64,000 nt of DNA from Chthoniobacterales bacterium (GCA_039930045.1 JBDSQB010000015.1:1-64000); one strand, 5' to 3'. Shown: positions 35,429 to 43,979, counted from the stretch's first letter. Notes: a model not told the origin generated them from the letters alone. Made by a program: numbers and translations.

Positions 35429-37069
35429 ATGTCGCTGCCGTCTCCACTCCCAGATGACCCCCGCAAATGGACTGGTTGGAAGAACTACAACTCGCAAAAT
35501 TTCTACGAGCGTCTCTGCCTCAGCGTTGAGCAAAATCCGAGCAACGAGCTGATCGAGGATCACACCCGACAGCTCCTGGTCTGGTGGCAAAAGAAGCTCC
35601 CGCTGAAGAACCAGCCGAGCAATCCGCTCGCTCAGATCCTGCGCGACGGGCTCGATGTTGCCCCGAGTTTTCTGGCCGAGGCGCGCCTGGGACTTTGCAA
35701 TCCAGTCACCCGCAAGACGATTGACGAGAGCCTTCTCGCCTCGGCGAAAACGTCGATGACGGCGGAGTTTCGCCGTGTGTTTTCCATCATCGCCGCCGGC
35801 AACGAACTGAGCGAGGACGGCGAGGCGAGTCTGCTGCGCTTCGGGCTGAAACATGGCTTTTCCGAAGAGGAAGTTGCCGCGTTGATCGGGGAGGAAATGG
35901 CCTCGCAAAACGTCACCCGCATCGTCCGGGAAGCCGCCCCGCCGCCGCCACAGGCGAGTTCCATTCCAATCTCCAGCGCCGCACCCGGTGGCAACGACCC
36001 GGTTGCCGAGTTTAAGCGTTTTCTAAAACTGAGCGGTCTCGACAGTGACAGCATGACGGACGATCAGCGCGACGCCCTCATCAACATGGCCGAAAACCTC
36101 GGTCTCAACGGCGGCGACGCCGAGGACATCGTGGACGATTACCTGGAGGAACTCGACTCGCAGCCGCAGAAGCCCGGTGCCACGGTGCCACCTCCGACGC
36201 CATTGCGCTCGCCCTCGCCCGCCCCCATCAAATCGAGTCCCGTCGCCAAACCGGGCGCGCCCGCCGCCGTCCGTCCGAATACCCCGCGCATCACCACCAC
36301 CATTTCTCCGGCGGAAGAGCGCAGCAAATACCCGAATTTCACCAACACCCTCGGCCAGCAACTCCTCCTCGTCCCCTCCGGCACCTTCCTCATGGGCAGC
36401 ACGGAACCCGACGCCGCGCCCAACGAAGGCCCGTGCAACAAGGTCACCGTGAGCCGCTTTTACATGAGCCGCCACCCAGCGACGTGCGCCGTTTACGAGC
36501 AATTCAGTCCGGCGCACCGGTCGAATCGCATCCCGCTCGCGGGGGATAATCACCCCGTGCTCTACGTCAGCAGCGCTGATGCGATCAAGTTTTGCCAGTG
36601 GCTCAGTCAAAAGGAACGCCGCAAGTATCGGCTGCCGACTGAGGCCGAATGGGAATACGCCGCGCGCGGCACCGACAATCGTATCTACCCTTGGGGCGAC
36701 CATCTCAACAACCCAGGCGCGCTGGGCAATTTCGCGGACGCCAACACGAAGTTTTCCTGGAGCGACATGGAGGTGAACGACGGATTCGCCGAGACGTCGC
36801 CCGTCGGCCAATATCCGCGCGGAGCCAGCGCCTTCGGCATCGAAGACATGGCTGGGAACGTCTGGGAATGGTGCAACGACTACTTTGAAAACTACAAACC
36901 GAACGACCGCATAAATCCCAAGGGGCCGATGAACGGCACGAAACGCGTCTATCGCGGCGGAAGCTGGAAGTCGCGTTTCAGCAGCCTCCGGGCGACCAGC
37001 CGCAACTCGAACACGGTCGATTACCGCTGCAACGACCTCGGTTTCCGGATCGTCTGCGAGTGCGAGTAA
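35429..37069 (+). CDS. J-domain-like / tandem helical repeat / FGE-sulfatase-fold protein
   Basis: A 546-residue protein with four parts. Residues 23-101 (FYERLCLS, IEDHTRQLLVWWQKKLP, then NPVTRKTID) follow a J-domain layout, but the HPD position is not conserved. Residues 111-160 and 191-243 are two similar helical repeats (EFRRVFSIIAAGNELSEDGE and EFKRFLKLSGLDSDSMTDDQ). A Pro-rich linker runs from about 244 to 300. Residues 303-545 are an FGE/SUMF1 fold (YRLPTEAEWEYAARG, DMAGNVWEWCND, YRGGSWKSRF). The cysteines that catalyse formylglycine formation are replaced, Ser and Leu standing at the human C336/C341 positions, so it is unlikely to activate sulfatases. Probably a cochaperone or binding protein of the preceding Hsp70. 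Confidence 0.8.
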   Translation: MSLPSPLPDDPRKWTGWKNYNSQNFYERLCLSVEQNPSNELIEDHTRQLLVWWQKKLPLKNQPSNPLAQILRDGLDVAPSFLAEARLGLCNPVTRKTIDESLLASAKTSMTAEFRRVFSIIAAGNELSEDGEASLLRFGLKHGFSEEEVAALIGEEMASQNVTRIVREAAPPPPQASSIPISSAAPGGNDPVAEFKRFLKLSGLDSDSMTDDQRDALINMAENLGLNGGDAEDIVDDYLEELDSQPQKPGATVPPPTPLRSPSPAPIKSSPVAKPGAPAAVRPNTPRITTTISPAEERSKYPNFTNTLGQQLLLVPSGTFLMGSTEPDAAPNEGPCNKVTVSRFYMSRHPATCAVYEQFSPAHRSNRIPLAGDNHPVLYVSSADAIKFCQWLSQKERRKYRLPTEAEWEYAARGTDNRIYPWGDHLNNPGALGNFADANTKFSWSDMEVNDGFAETSPVGQYPRGASAFGIEDMAGNVWEWCNDYFENYKPNDRINPKGPMNGTKRVYRGGSWKSRFSSLRATSRNSNTVDYRCNDLGFRIVCECE

Positions 37070-37218
37070 AATTTCGCCCGCGTTTTCTGCACATTGCGCT
37101 TGCACGCCTTTCCGCGTTTCCCTAGTTTTCGCCAAGTCCCGATGTGCCGAAGAGGCCGCCGGGACTGTTTCGCGTTTTAGGACCGGGGACAGCAGCTCAA
37201 CATTACTCTCTAACTCAC

Positions 37219-38487
37219 ATGGCAAATACAATTCTCGTCGGCGCTCAATGGGGCGACGAAGGCAAAGGCAAAATCATCGATTTCCTCACCGAGGACGCCG
37301 ACATCGTCGTTCGCAGCCAGGGCGGCAACAACGCTGGCCACACCGTTGTCCTCGGCGAAACGAAATACATTCTCCACCTCATTCCCTCGGGTATCCTGCG
37401 CCGCGAAAAAGTCTGCGTCATCGGCAACGGCGTCGTCATCGATCCTGTTGCGCTCGTCAAGGAACTCGATGGACTCGCCGAAAAAGGCATGGCCGTCGAT
37501 GGCAATCTCCTCATCAGCGACTGCGCCCACCTCGTTTTCCCGTATCACCGCCTTATCGACGAGCAGAGGGAAGTTTTGAAGGGCAAAAACAAAATCGGCA
37601 CCACCAAGCGCGGCATCGGGCCGGCCTACGGTGACAAGGCCGCCCGCGTCGGACTCCGTATTTGCGATCTCATGCAGCCCGAGGTCTTTGCGGAAAAGCT
37701 GGCCCTCCGCATTGAGGAAAACAATCAGGTCCTCAAGGCACTCGGCGCGGCCACAGTCGAGTTCCAGTCGATTCTCGACACCTACCTCGCCGCCGCCGAG
37801 CGGTTGCGTCCGTTCGTCGCCAACACCGTCGTTTACCTCCACGAAGCCATTCGCGCGGGTAAAGACATCCTCTTCGAGGGCGCTCAGGGCACCTTCCTCG
37901 ACCTCGACCACGGCACCTATCCCTACGTCACGAGTTCCAACACCACCGCTGGCGGCGCCTGCACCGGCTCCGGCGTGCCCCCGCATCGCATGGACCGCGT
38001 TTTCGGCGTCATGAAAGCCTACATGACCCGCGTCGGCGAAGGCCCATTTCCCTCGGAGTCGGCTGAAGTTTCCGATCTTCTCCACGGCATGGGCCGTGAA
38101 TACGGCTCCACCACCGGACGCGCCCGCCGCTGCGGCTGGTTCGACGCCGTGGCCACGCGCTACGCCACCATGATCAACGGCATCGACGAACTCGCTGTCA
38201 CCAATCTCGACGGCCTCGACACCGTCGAAACGCTCCATATTTGCTGCGGCTACCTCTACCAGGGCGAAATTCTCCAGGTGCCGCCCTCCGACGTTTTCCA
38301 ATTGGGAATCTGCGAGCCCGTTTATGAATCCATGCCCGGCTGGAAATGCTCCACCGAGAACGTGAAATCCTTCGCCGAACTCCCCATCGAGGCGCAAAAT
38401 TATCTTAACCGCATCGCCGAATTGACCGACGCCCGCCTCAGCATCGTCAGCGTCGGCCCGAGCCGCGCGCAGACGTTCGTGCTTTAG
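37219..38487 (+). CDS. purA: Adenylosuccinate synthetase
   Basis: A 422-residue enzyme joining IMP and aspartate with GTP in AMP synthesis. The N-terminus MANTILVGAQWGDEGKGK carries catalytic Asp13, and His41 lies in NAGHTVV; both numbers match the E. coli enzyme. ATG 37219 is the family start; an upstream in-frame ATG adds an unrelated 25 residues. Its stop overlaps, by 4 bp, the end of a small gene on the opposite strand. Confidence 0.97.
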   Translation: MANTILVGAQWGDEGKGKIIDFLTEDADIVVRSQGGNNAGHTVVLGETKYILHLIPSGILRREKVCVIGNGVVIDPVALVKELDGLAEKGMAVDGNLLISDCAHLVFPYHRLIDEQREVLKGKNKIGTTKRGIGPAYGDKAARVGLRICDLMQPEVFAEKLALRIEENNQVLKALGAATVEFQSILDTYLAAAERLRPFVANTVVYLHEAIRAGKDILFEGAQGTFLDLDHGTYPYVTSSNTTAGGACTGSGVPPHRMDRVFGVMKAYMTRVGEGPFPSESAEVSDLLHGMGREYGSTTGRARRCGWFDAVATRYATMINGIDELAVTNLDGLDTVETLHICCGYLYQGEILQVPPSDVFQLGICEPVYESMPGWKCSTENVKSFAELPIEAQNYLNRIAELTDARLSIVSVGPSRAQTFVL

Positions 38488-38705
38488 CGCGGTTTGTGGG
38501 GTGGTGTCGGGGATGGCGTCGGCGTCGCAGTAGCGATGGCGGTCGATTGGCTGTCCCCGGGCACTTCATTGTTGCCAACTGGACCGCCGTTGGCCGCGTC
38601 ACCGGTGGTTTGCCCGCCCGCAAACTTTGGAGTGGGGGACGGATCGACCGCGAAGGCTGCTGATACGAATGAAAGTCCGATGGCAAGTGCGAGGAGCGTC
38701 TTCAT
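38484..38705 (-). CDS. Small secreted proline/threonine-rich protein
   Basis: A 73-residue product with a clear signal peptide (MKTLLALAIGLSFVSAAFAV; cleavage after AFA) and a mature part of about 54 residues dominated by Pro, Thr, Ser, Gly and Ala (TATPTPSPTPPHK). No recognisable domain. The gene is tail-to-tail with purA, sharing 4 bp. Coding status rests on the signal peptide and biased composition; role unknown. Confidence 0.6.
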   Translation of the reverse strand: MKTLLALAIGLSFVSAAFAVDPSPTPKFAGGQTTGDAANGGPVGNNEVPGDSQSTAIATATPTPSPTPPHKPR

Positions 38706-38804
38706 ATTCCTGAAACGATCTACCCGAGCCGCGCGGTCTTATCGATCGCACGGAGTTAAAGGAGGATTGCGTTTCCACGGCTGGGCTGGTTTAGTGTGCG
38801 CCCT

Positions 38805-40091
38805 ATGGATTATCCGACGCCCTACCAGAAAAAAACCCTCTGGGCGGCCCTGACTGGACTCGCGATGTTATCCATCGGCGCGATGGTCGTTCTGGGAATC
38901 TGGGTCACGGGACGCACGCTTTCGTTTCTCCAGCCGCTGCTCTTTCCCGTCGCCGCCGCCGGAGTCATGGCCTATCTGCTCGACCCGGTGGTGGTGTGGA
39001 TGGTGCGTCATCGGATTCCTCGTTTCCGGGCGGTGATAATGGTGTTTGCACTGGTGACGCTCGCGAGTGTGGCGATGCTCCTCTGGCTGGTGCCGACGAT
39101 TTATTCGCAGACGATCCGCCTCGGTAGCGCAGTGCCCGTTTACGCCGCAAAAGCCCGCGTGATGCTCGATTACGAAATCAAACGCTACGGCAACAAGCTG
39201 CCAAACTTCGGCCCCTTCAAACGCGCTACTCCCGAGCCGACCCAATCCACTCCGACTTCGATCCCACTCACGCCATTGGCTCCGCTGGTGCCGCTGAATG
39301 TGGTGACGACGCCCCCGGCTCCCGATGAATTGGAAATCGAGGCGGCAAAAGATCCCTACAAAGTCCTTTTCGGCCCGAACGCCCAGGCATGGATTCAGCA
39401 GCAAGTGCCTGAGATTTCCGCGAAAGCCTGGAGCATCGTCAGGGGCAGCATTGGCGGTTTCGTGGGCATTTTTGGGTTCACCGTCGGGCTGTTCATCATC
39501 CCGGTTTACCTGTTTTTCTTTCTCGCGGAGACGGACAATATTGCGAAAAACTGGACCGGCTTCCTGCCGTTGCGCGACTCGAAGTTTAAGGACGAGGTGG
39601 TGATCGTCATCGGCCAGATCAACGACTACATCATCGCGTTTTTTCGAGGCCAGTTGCTGGTCAGCATCATCGACGGCCTGCTTGTCGGCACAGCACTGCT
39701 CCTCATGGGACTACCGTTTGCCTTGCTCATCGGGTTGATGGTCTGCTTCCTCTGCATCATCCCGTATCTCGGCGTGGTCATTTGCTGGATTCCGGCGGTG
39801 ATCATTGCTGCGGTGGAGTTTAAGGACTGGCAGCATCCGCTCGCTGTGACTGCGATTTTTATCGCGGTACAACAGATCGAGGGCTTCTTTGTCGCGCCGA
39901 AAATCATCGGCAACTCCGTGGGCTTGCACCCGATGACGATCATCATCTCGGTCTTTGCCTGGAGCTTGCTGCTGGGCGGTTTGCTCGGCGCGCTGCTGGC
40001 GATTCCATTGACGGCCACGCTGAAGGTTTTGCTCAGCCGCTACGTCTGGCAGCGTCAAAGCGCCGAGGCCATTTTGCTCTTCACCGAGTAG
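38805..40091 (+). CDS. AI-2E family transporter (PerM/YdiK-like membrane protein)
   Basis: A 428-residue polytopic protein of the AI-2E transporter family. N-terminal helices (about 15-90) are followed by a ~100-residue extramembrane region with a Pro/Thr-rich loop (PEPTQSTPTSIPLTPLAPL). The conserved C-terminal helices follow (GLPFALLIGLMVCFLCIIPY and QQIEGFFVAPKIIG, typical of the family). Named for quorum signal export, but most members have no proven substrate. A near-perfect AAAGGAGG at 38758-38765 lies about 40 bases upstream of the ATG, too far to serve it; no in-frame start sits closer to it. Confidence 0.87.
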   Translation: MDYPTPYQKKTLWAALTGLAMLSIGAMVVLGIWVTGRTLSFLQPLLFPVAAAGVMAYLLDPVVVWMVRHRIPRFRAVIMVFALVTLASVAMLLWLVPTIYSQTIRLGSAVPVYAAKARVMLDYEIKRYGNKLPNFGPFKRATPEPTQSTPTSIPLTPLAPLVPLNVVTTPPAPDELEIEAAKDPYKVLFGPNAQAWIQQQVPEISAKAWSIVRGSIGGFVGIFGFTVGLFIIPVYLFFFLAETDNIAKNWTGFLPLRDSKFKDEVVIVIGQINDYIIAFFRGQLLVSIIDGLLVGTALLLMGLPFALLIGLMVCFLCIIPYLGVVICWIPAVIIAAVEFKDWQHPLAVTAIFIAVQQIEGFFVAPKIIGNSVGLHPMTIIISVFAWSLLLGGLLGALLAIPLTATLKVLLSRYVWQRQSAEAILLFTE

Positions 40092-40094
40092 CTC

Positions 40095-40469
40095 ATGTCC
40101 GCCACCCCTCCAGACTCGCGCCGGGTCATTTCGTCCGGGGCCAGCAAACGCGAAATCATCCTCGCGGTGCTCGGAGCCTTGCTGGTGATCGCGCTCGTCG
40201 GTTTCGCCGTGATGAAGCTCGGCAACAACTCGAGTGAGACAGCCATCACGGGCCAGGTCGTGGCGAAAAAATTTGTACCGCGCCCCGAAACACAGGTGAC
40301 CATCGGGGGCGGGGGAGTGCAGCGGAACGACCAGGCGGGGCTCTATTATCTGAGCGTGAAAGCCCGCGACACGCAGGAAATTTATAGCGTTCTCCTCAGC
40401 GAGGAAGATTATAACCGGGTGAAAATCGGCGACACCTATCAGATCCCGAAGGCGTCGCTGGTGCCTTAA
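40095..40469 (+). CDS. Hypothetical single-span membrane protein
   Basis: A 124-residue protein starting 3 bp after the AI-2E family gene, so probably co-transcribed. One transmembrane helix (about 21-42, EIILAVLGALLVIALVGFAV) follows a short basic N-terminus; the rest (about 50-124) is predicted beta-rich and extracytoplasmic (YYLSVKARDTQEIYSVLLSE, then DTYQIPKASLVP). No family recognised. Its end overlaps by 4 bp the end of rluB on the other strand. Confidence 0.6.
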   Translation: MSATPPDSRRVISSGASKREIILAVLGALLVIALVGFAVMKLGNNSSETAITGQVVAKKFVPRPETQVTIGGGGVQRNDQAGLYYLSVKARDTQEIYSVLLSEEDYNRVKIGDTYQIPKASLVP

Positions 40470-41206
40470 TTTTTAGTCTCGGCGTGACGAATCCGCTCGA
40501 TGGCGGGCTTTTGCGTCAGATGCTCGTGAATCAAACGCAACTCGCGCGTGGTCAAAAGCCGGTAGCTGCCGGAAGGTAGCTCCCCAAGTCGAATCGGGCC
40601 GATTCGCGTGCGGCAAAGTCGCATCACTTCGTAGCCAATGGAGGCAAACATGAGACGAATCTGACGCTTCATGCCCTGTGCCAGGACCACACGCAGGTGG
40701 TGGGGTTTAACGATTTGCAGGCGCTCGATTTTGGCCCGACCCTGCTCGAGGACGATGCCTTTTATGAGCTTGGGAGTTAGATCTGAATCGTAAGGTTTGT
40801 CGAGGAGCACCTCGTATTCCTTTTCGATCTTGTGCCGGGGATGGGTCAGCTTCTGGGCGAGTTCGCCGTCGTTTGTGAGCAAAAGCAGTCCCTCGCTATC
40901 CATGTCGAGTCGGCCCACATGAAAAAGCCGGGGCCAGTTTCTCGGGAGTAAATCCTCGATCGTGCGACGGCCAAATTCATCGTCCATCGTCGTCACGTAG
41001 CCGCGCGGCTTGTTCAATAACACGTAAGTCGGCTGCTCAACGTGGACGAGTTTATTACCGACCTTGACGTGGTCTTCCGGCGCAACTTCCGTGGCGAGGG
41101 CCACGCAGACCCGGCCATTGATGGTTACTTTTCCCTCGCTGATGAGGGTTTCGCAGGAGCGGCGCGAGCCGAGTCCGGCTGACGCCAGAAAGCGGTTCAG
41201 GCGCAT
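40466..41206 (-). CDS. rluB: RsuA/RluB-family pseudouridine synthase
   Basis: A 246-residue enzyme. An S4 domain (1-60, MRLNRFLASAGLGSRRSCE) binds RNA; the catalytic domain has LLNKPRGYVTT and HVGRLDMDSEGLLLLTNDG with catalytic Asp101, then GMKRQIRLMFASIGYEVMRL. The pattern is closest to RluB, which modifies 23S rRNA helix 80-93 uridines, though RsuA/RluE cannot be excluded. Located downstream of the small basic protein gene on the same strand (17 bp gap), compatible with a ribosome-related operon. Confidence 0.9.
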   Translation of the reverse strand: MRLNRFLASAGLGSRRSCETLISEGKVTINGRVCVALATEVAPEDHVKVGNKLVHVEQPTYVLLNKPRGYVTTMDDEFGRRTIEDLLPRNWPRLFHVGRLDMDSEGLLLLTNDGELAQKLTHPRHKIEKEYEVLLDKPYDSDLTPKLIKGIVLEQGRAKIERLQIVKPHHLRVVLAQGMKRQIRLMFASIGYEVMRLCRTRIGPIRLGELPSGSYRLLTTRELRLIHEHLTQKPAIERIRHAETKN

Positions 41207-41222
41207 GGAACTCGAATGAAAA

Positions 41223-41378
41223 TTAGGCCTCGGGCAAGGTCTTTGTCAGACCCATGACCTTGTCGCCATCTTTGAATTGACCGCGTTTTTTCAGCAGGTC
41301 AACGCGTTCGAAACGCTTGAGGACATTACGTTTTGCGGCAATTTTGCTGGCACCTTTGAGACTGCGATGTTGGGACAT
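41223..41378 (-). CDS. Chlamydia/Verrucomicrobia small basic protein
   Basis: A 51-residue Lys/Arg-rich protein beginning MSQHRSLKGASKIAAKRNVL and ending KTLPEA. It matches the small basic protein family found in Chlamydiae and Verrucomicrobia and suspected to be ribosome-associated. The ATG on the minus strand (41378) gives a product aligning over the family's full length. Located just upstream of an rRNA pseudouridine synthase gene on the same strand. This gene is a strong phylum marker. Confidence 0.88.
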   Translation of the reverse strand: MSQHRSLKGASKIAAKRNVLKRFERVDLLKKRGQFKDGDKVMGLTKTLPEA

Positions 41379-41517
41379 AAACTTGGTAGAGTGAGGTTTT
41401 CGAGGGGCGGGAAGTTAGACAGGTTTTGCCACCTCCGCAACTGGAAATTACCCATGGGAAAAGATAAATCCATGGCTCCACTTGCCCTCGCTGCAAGTCT
41501 CTGATAACCAGTGAGAA

Positions 41518-42327
41518 ATGGTGAAGTTTCAGAAAATGAATGGCGCGGGCAACGATTTCGTGATGTTCGACAATCGCGACGGTGCGCTGCAACTCAGCGG
41601 CGGCCAGATCGCGCGCATTTGCGACCGGCATCGCGGCGTGGGAGCGGATGGAATTTTGCTGGTTGAACCCGCTCAAAACGGAGCCAATTTTCGGATGCGC
41701 TATTACAACAGCGACGGCGGCGAGGCCGAGATGTGCGGCAACGGCGCGCGCTGTTTTGCCCGGTTTGCGCATCAGATCTCGGGTTCGGCTCCGATGCTCA
41801 CCTTTGAAACGCTGGCCGGCGTGATCGAAGCGCGGATCTCTGACGAACAGGTCACGCTCACTATGTCGTCGCCGCACGACCTGCGCCTGGATCGCAGCCT
41901 CCCGGTGGAAGACGAAACGGCGCAAATCCATTTCATCAACACAGGCGTGCCGCACGCGGTCGAGTTTGTGGACCATCTGGAGCGGGTCGATGTCGTCAAG
42001 CGTGGCGGTGCCCTGCGTTATCACCCTGCTTTCCAGCCTCGCGGGACGAACGCCAATTTCGTCAAAAAACTTTCCGATCACGTCATCGCCATTCGCACCT
42101 ACGAACGCGGCGTGGAAGGCGAGACGCTTGCCTGCGGCACCGGCGTCGTCGCGTCCGCCCTGCTCCATGCGCTCGTCCATGGCATTGGAAGTCCGATCTC
42201 GGTCGAAGTCCGCGGTGGCGACACACTGGAAGTGGGATTTGTGCGGACCGGGGAGCACTTTGAAAATGTGACGCTGACCGGCCCGGCGGATTTCGTCTTC
42301 GAGGGCGAAATCGAAATCGGCGGTTGA
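41518..42327 (+). CDS. dapF: Diaminopimelate epimerase
   Basis: A 269-residue enzyme converting LL- to meso-diaminopimelate for peptidoglycan and lysine. Both catalytic cysteines are present: Cys73 in MCGNGARC and Cys206 in ACGTG. The N-terminus KMNGAGNDFV is typical. First gene of a + strand run dapF-dapA-dapB-folK-panB-glycosyltransferase; dapA follows after 30 bp. The gap of 139 bp upstream, facing the small basic protein gene, should hold the operon promoter. Confidence 0.96.
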   Translation: MVKFQKMNGAGNDFVMFDNRDGALQLSGGQIARICDRHRGVGADGILLVEPAQNGANFRMRYYNSDGGEAEMCGNGARCFARFAHQISGSAPMLTFETLAGVIEARISDEQVTLTMSSPHDLRLDRSLPVEDETAQIHFINTGVPHAVEFVDHLERVDVVKRGGALRYHPAFQPRGTNANFVKKLSDHVIAIRTYERGVEGETLACGTGVVASALLHALVHGIGSPISVEVRGGDTLEVGFVRTGEHFENVTLTGPADFVFEGEIEIGG

Positions 42328-42357
42328 TCTTTTTCCTCTCAACCCCGAAAGAAAAGC

Positions 42358-43233
42358 ATGTTTACAGGCACCTACACGGCACTCGTCTCCCCGTTTCGCG
42401 ATGGGAAAATCGACGAGGCTGCATTTGAAGAATTGATCGAGGGCCAGATCGCTGGTGGCGTCGATGGCATTGTCCCGGTCGGCACCACCGGCGAGTCGCC
42501 CACGGTTGATCTCGACGAACACGTGCGCCTCATCGAACTCGCGGTTCGTTACGCCAAAGGCCGGGTGAAAGTCATCGCGGGCACGGGTTCCAACTCCACT
42601 TCCGAAGCCATCTGGCAATCAGAGCAAGCCGCCGACAAAGGTGCGGACGGGTTGCTCATCGTCAATCCCTATTACAACAAGCCATCGCAGGAAGGCCTCT
42701 TTCGCCATTACCAAGCCATCGCCCAAGCCGTACCGCTGCCGATCATGCTCTACAGCATTCCGGGTCGTACCGGAGGGGAAATCGCCATCGAAACGGTCGT
42801 CCGCCTCGCTGGAATTCCCAACATCGTCTCGCTCAAGGAAGCCGGCGGCAGCGTGGATCGCAGCAGCCAGCTTTGCATGGCCGTGCCCGAGGGTTTCACC
42901 ATCCTTTCCGGCGACGACTCACTGACCCTTCCATTTCTCAGCGTCGGAGCTGTCGGCGTGGTCAGCGTCGCCTCCAACATCATCCCCGGAGAGGTGGCAA
43001 AAATGGTCGCCGCATATCGTGCCGGTCGCACTGCCGAGGCGCTCGCGCTCCATCGCTTCTACGCGCCGCTTTTCAAAAACCTCTTCATCGAGCCCAATCC
43101 GGTTCCGACCAAGACCGCCCTGCAATGGATGGGAAAAATGACCGCCGAAGTGCGCCTGCCGCTTTGCGAAATGGCTCCTGCGACGGCCAAAGTTCTCCGC
43201 GACACGCTCGAAAAACTCCAGCTCGTTTCCTAA
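42358..43233 (+). CDS. dapA: 4-hydroxy-tetrahydrodipicolinate synthase
   Basis: A 291-residue TIM-barrel aldolase condensing pyruvate and aspartate semialdehyde. Schiff-base lysine Lys160 lies in VSLKEAGG, Tyr132 in IMLYSIPGR, and the GTTGES loop at 42-47. Start ATG 42358 follows a GAAAGAAAAG purine stretch. Its TAA abuts the dapB ATG without a spacer, consistent with translational coupling of the lysine pathway genes. Confidence 0.97.
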   Translation: MFTGTYTALVSPFRDGKIDEAAFEELIEGQIAGGVDGIVPVGTTGESPTVDLDEHVRLIELAVRYAKGRVKVIAGTGSNSTSEAIWQSEQAADKGADGLLIVNPYYNKPSQEGLFRHYQAIAQAVPLPIMLYSIPGRTGGEIAIETVVRLAGIPNIVSLKEAGGSVDRSSQLCMAVPEGFTILSGDDSLTLPFLSVGAVGVVSVASNIIPGEVAKMVAAYRAGRTAEALALHRFYAPLFKNLFIEPNPVPTKTALQWMGKMTAEVRLPLCEMAPATAKVLRDTLEKLQLVS

Positions 43234-43974
43234 ATGCAGCCGCTTCGACTCCTCATCAACGGCGCCCGTGGCCGCATGGGCCGCGCCATCATCGGCTGCG
43301 CCGAAACCGATCCCTCCGTTGAAGTCAGCGGCGAGGCCGAATCAGACGCGGAACTCGTTGCATCGCTCCCTCACTCGGATGCGGTCATCGATTTTTCCCA
43401 CGCCGACGTCACCGTTCGAGTGCTTGAACGCTGCGTGGACGCGGAAAAAATCCTCATCATCGGCACCACCGGCCAATCTGAAGCCGTCCGCGCGCAGATC
43501 GCCGAGGCCGGAAAAATCATTCCCATCGTCTTCGCGCCCAATTACAGCGTCGGCGTGAACACCCTCTTCTGGCTCACCCGCAAAGCTGCGGAAATTCTTG
43601 GACCCGAGTTCGATCTCGAGGTCGTCGAGATGCATCATCGACTCAAAAAAGACGCGCCCAGCGGCACCGCGCGCGGACTCGCCGAGATACTGACCGAAGT
43701 CCGGAACCTGCAATACGCCAGCGACATTCGCCACGGACGCGAAGGCATGGTCGGTGAGCGGACTGCCAATGAAATCGGGATGCACGCCATTCGCGGCGGC
43801 GACGTCGTGGGCGATCACACCGTCATTTTTGCCAATGTCGGCGAACGCGTCGAACTCACGCACAAAGCCTCCAGCCGCGACACGTTTGCCAAAGGCTCCA
43901 TCCACGCTGCAAAATGGGCGAGCCGCCAGCCGCCCGGGCTTTACACCATGCAGCACGTCCTCGGATTGGAGTAG
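43234..43974 (+). CDS. dapB: 4-hydroxy-tetrahydrodipicolinate reductase
   Basis: A 246-residue NAD(P)H-dependent reductase following DapA in the pathway. The N-terminal Rossmann motif reads NGARGRMGRAI; the substrate-binding and catalytic segment EMHHRLKKDAPSGTA is intact. The start immediately follows the dapA stop, and folK begins 5 bp after its own stop. Confidence 0.97.
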   Translation: MQPLRLLINGARGRMGRAIIGCAETDPSVEVSGEAESDAELVASLPHSDAVIDFSHADVTVRVLERCVDAEKILIIGTTGQSEAVRAQIAEAGKIIPIVFAPNYSVGVNTLFWLTRKAAEILGPEFDLEVVEMHHRLKKDAPSGTARGLAEILTEVRNLQYASDIRHGREGMVGERTANEIGMHAIRGGDVVGDHTVIFANVGERVELTHKASSRDTFAKGSIHAAKWASRQPPGLYTMQHVLGLE

Positions 43975-43979
43975 CCGAC

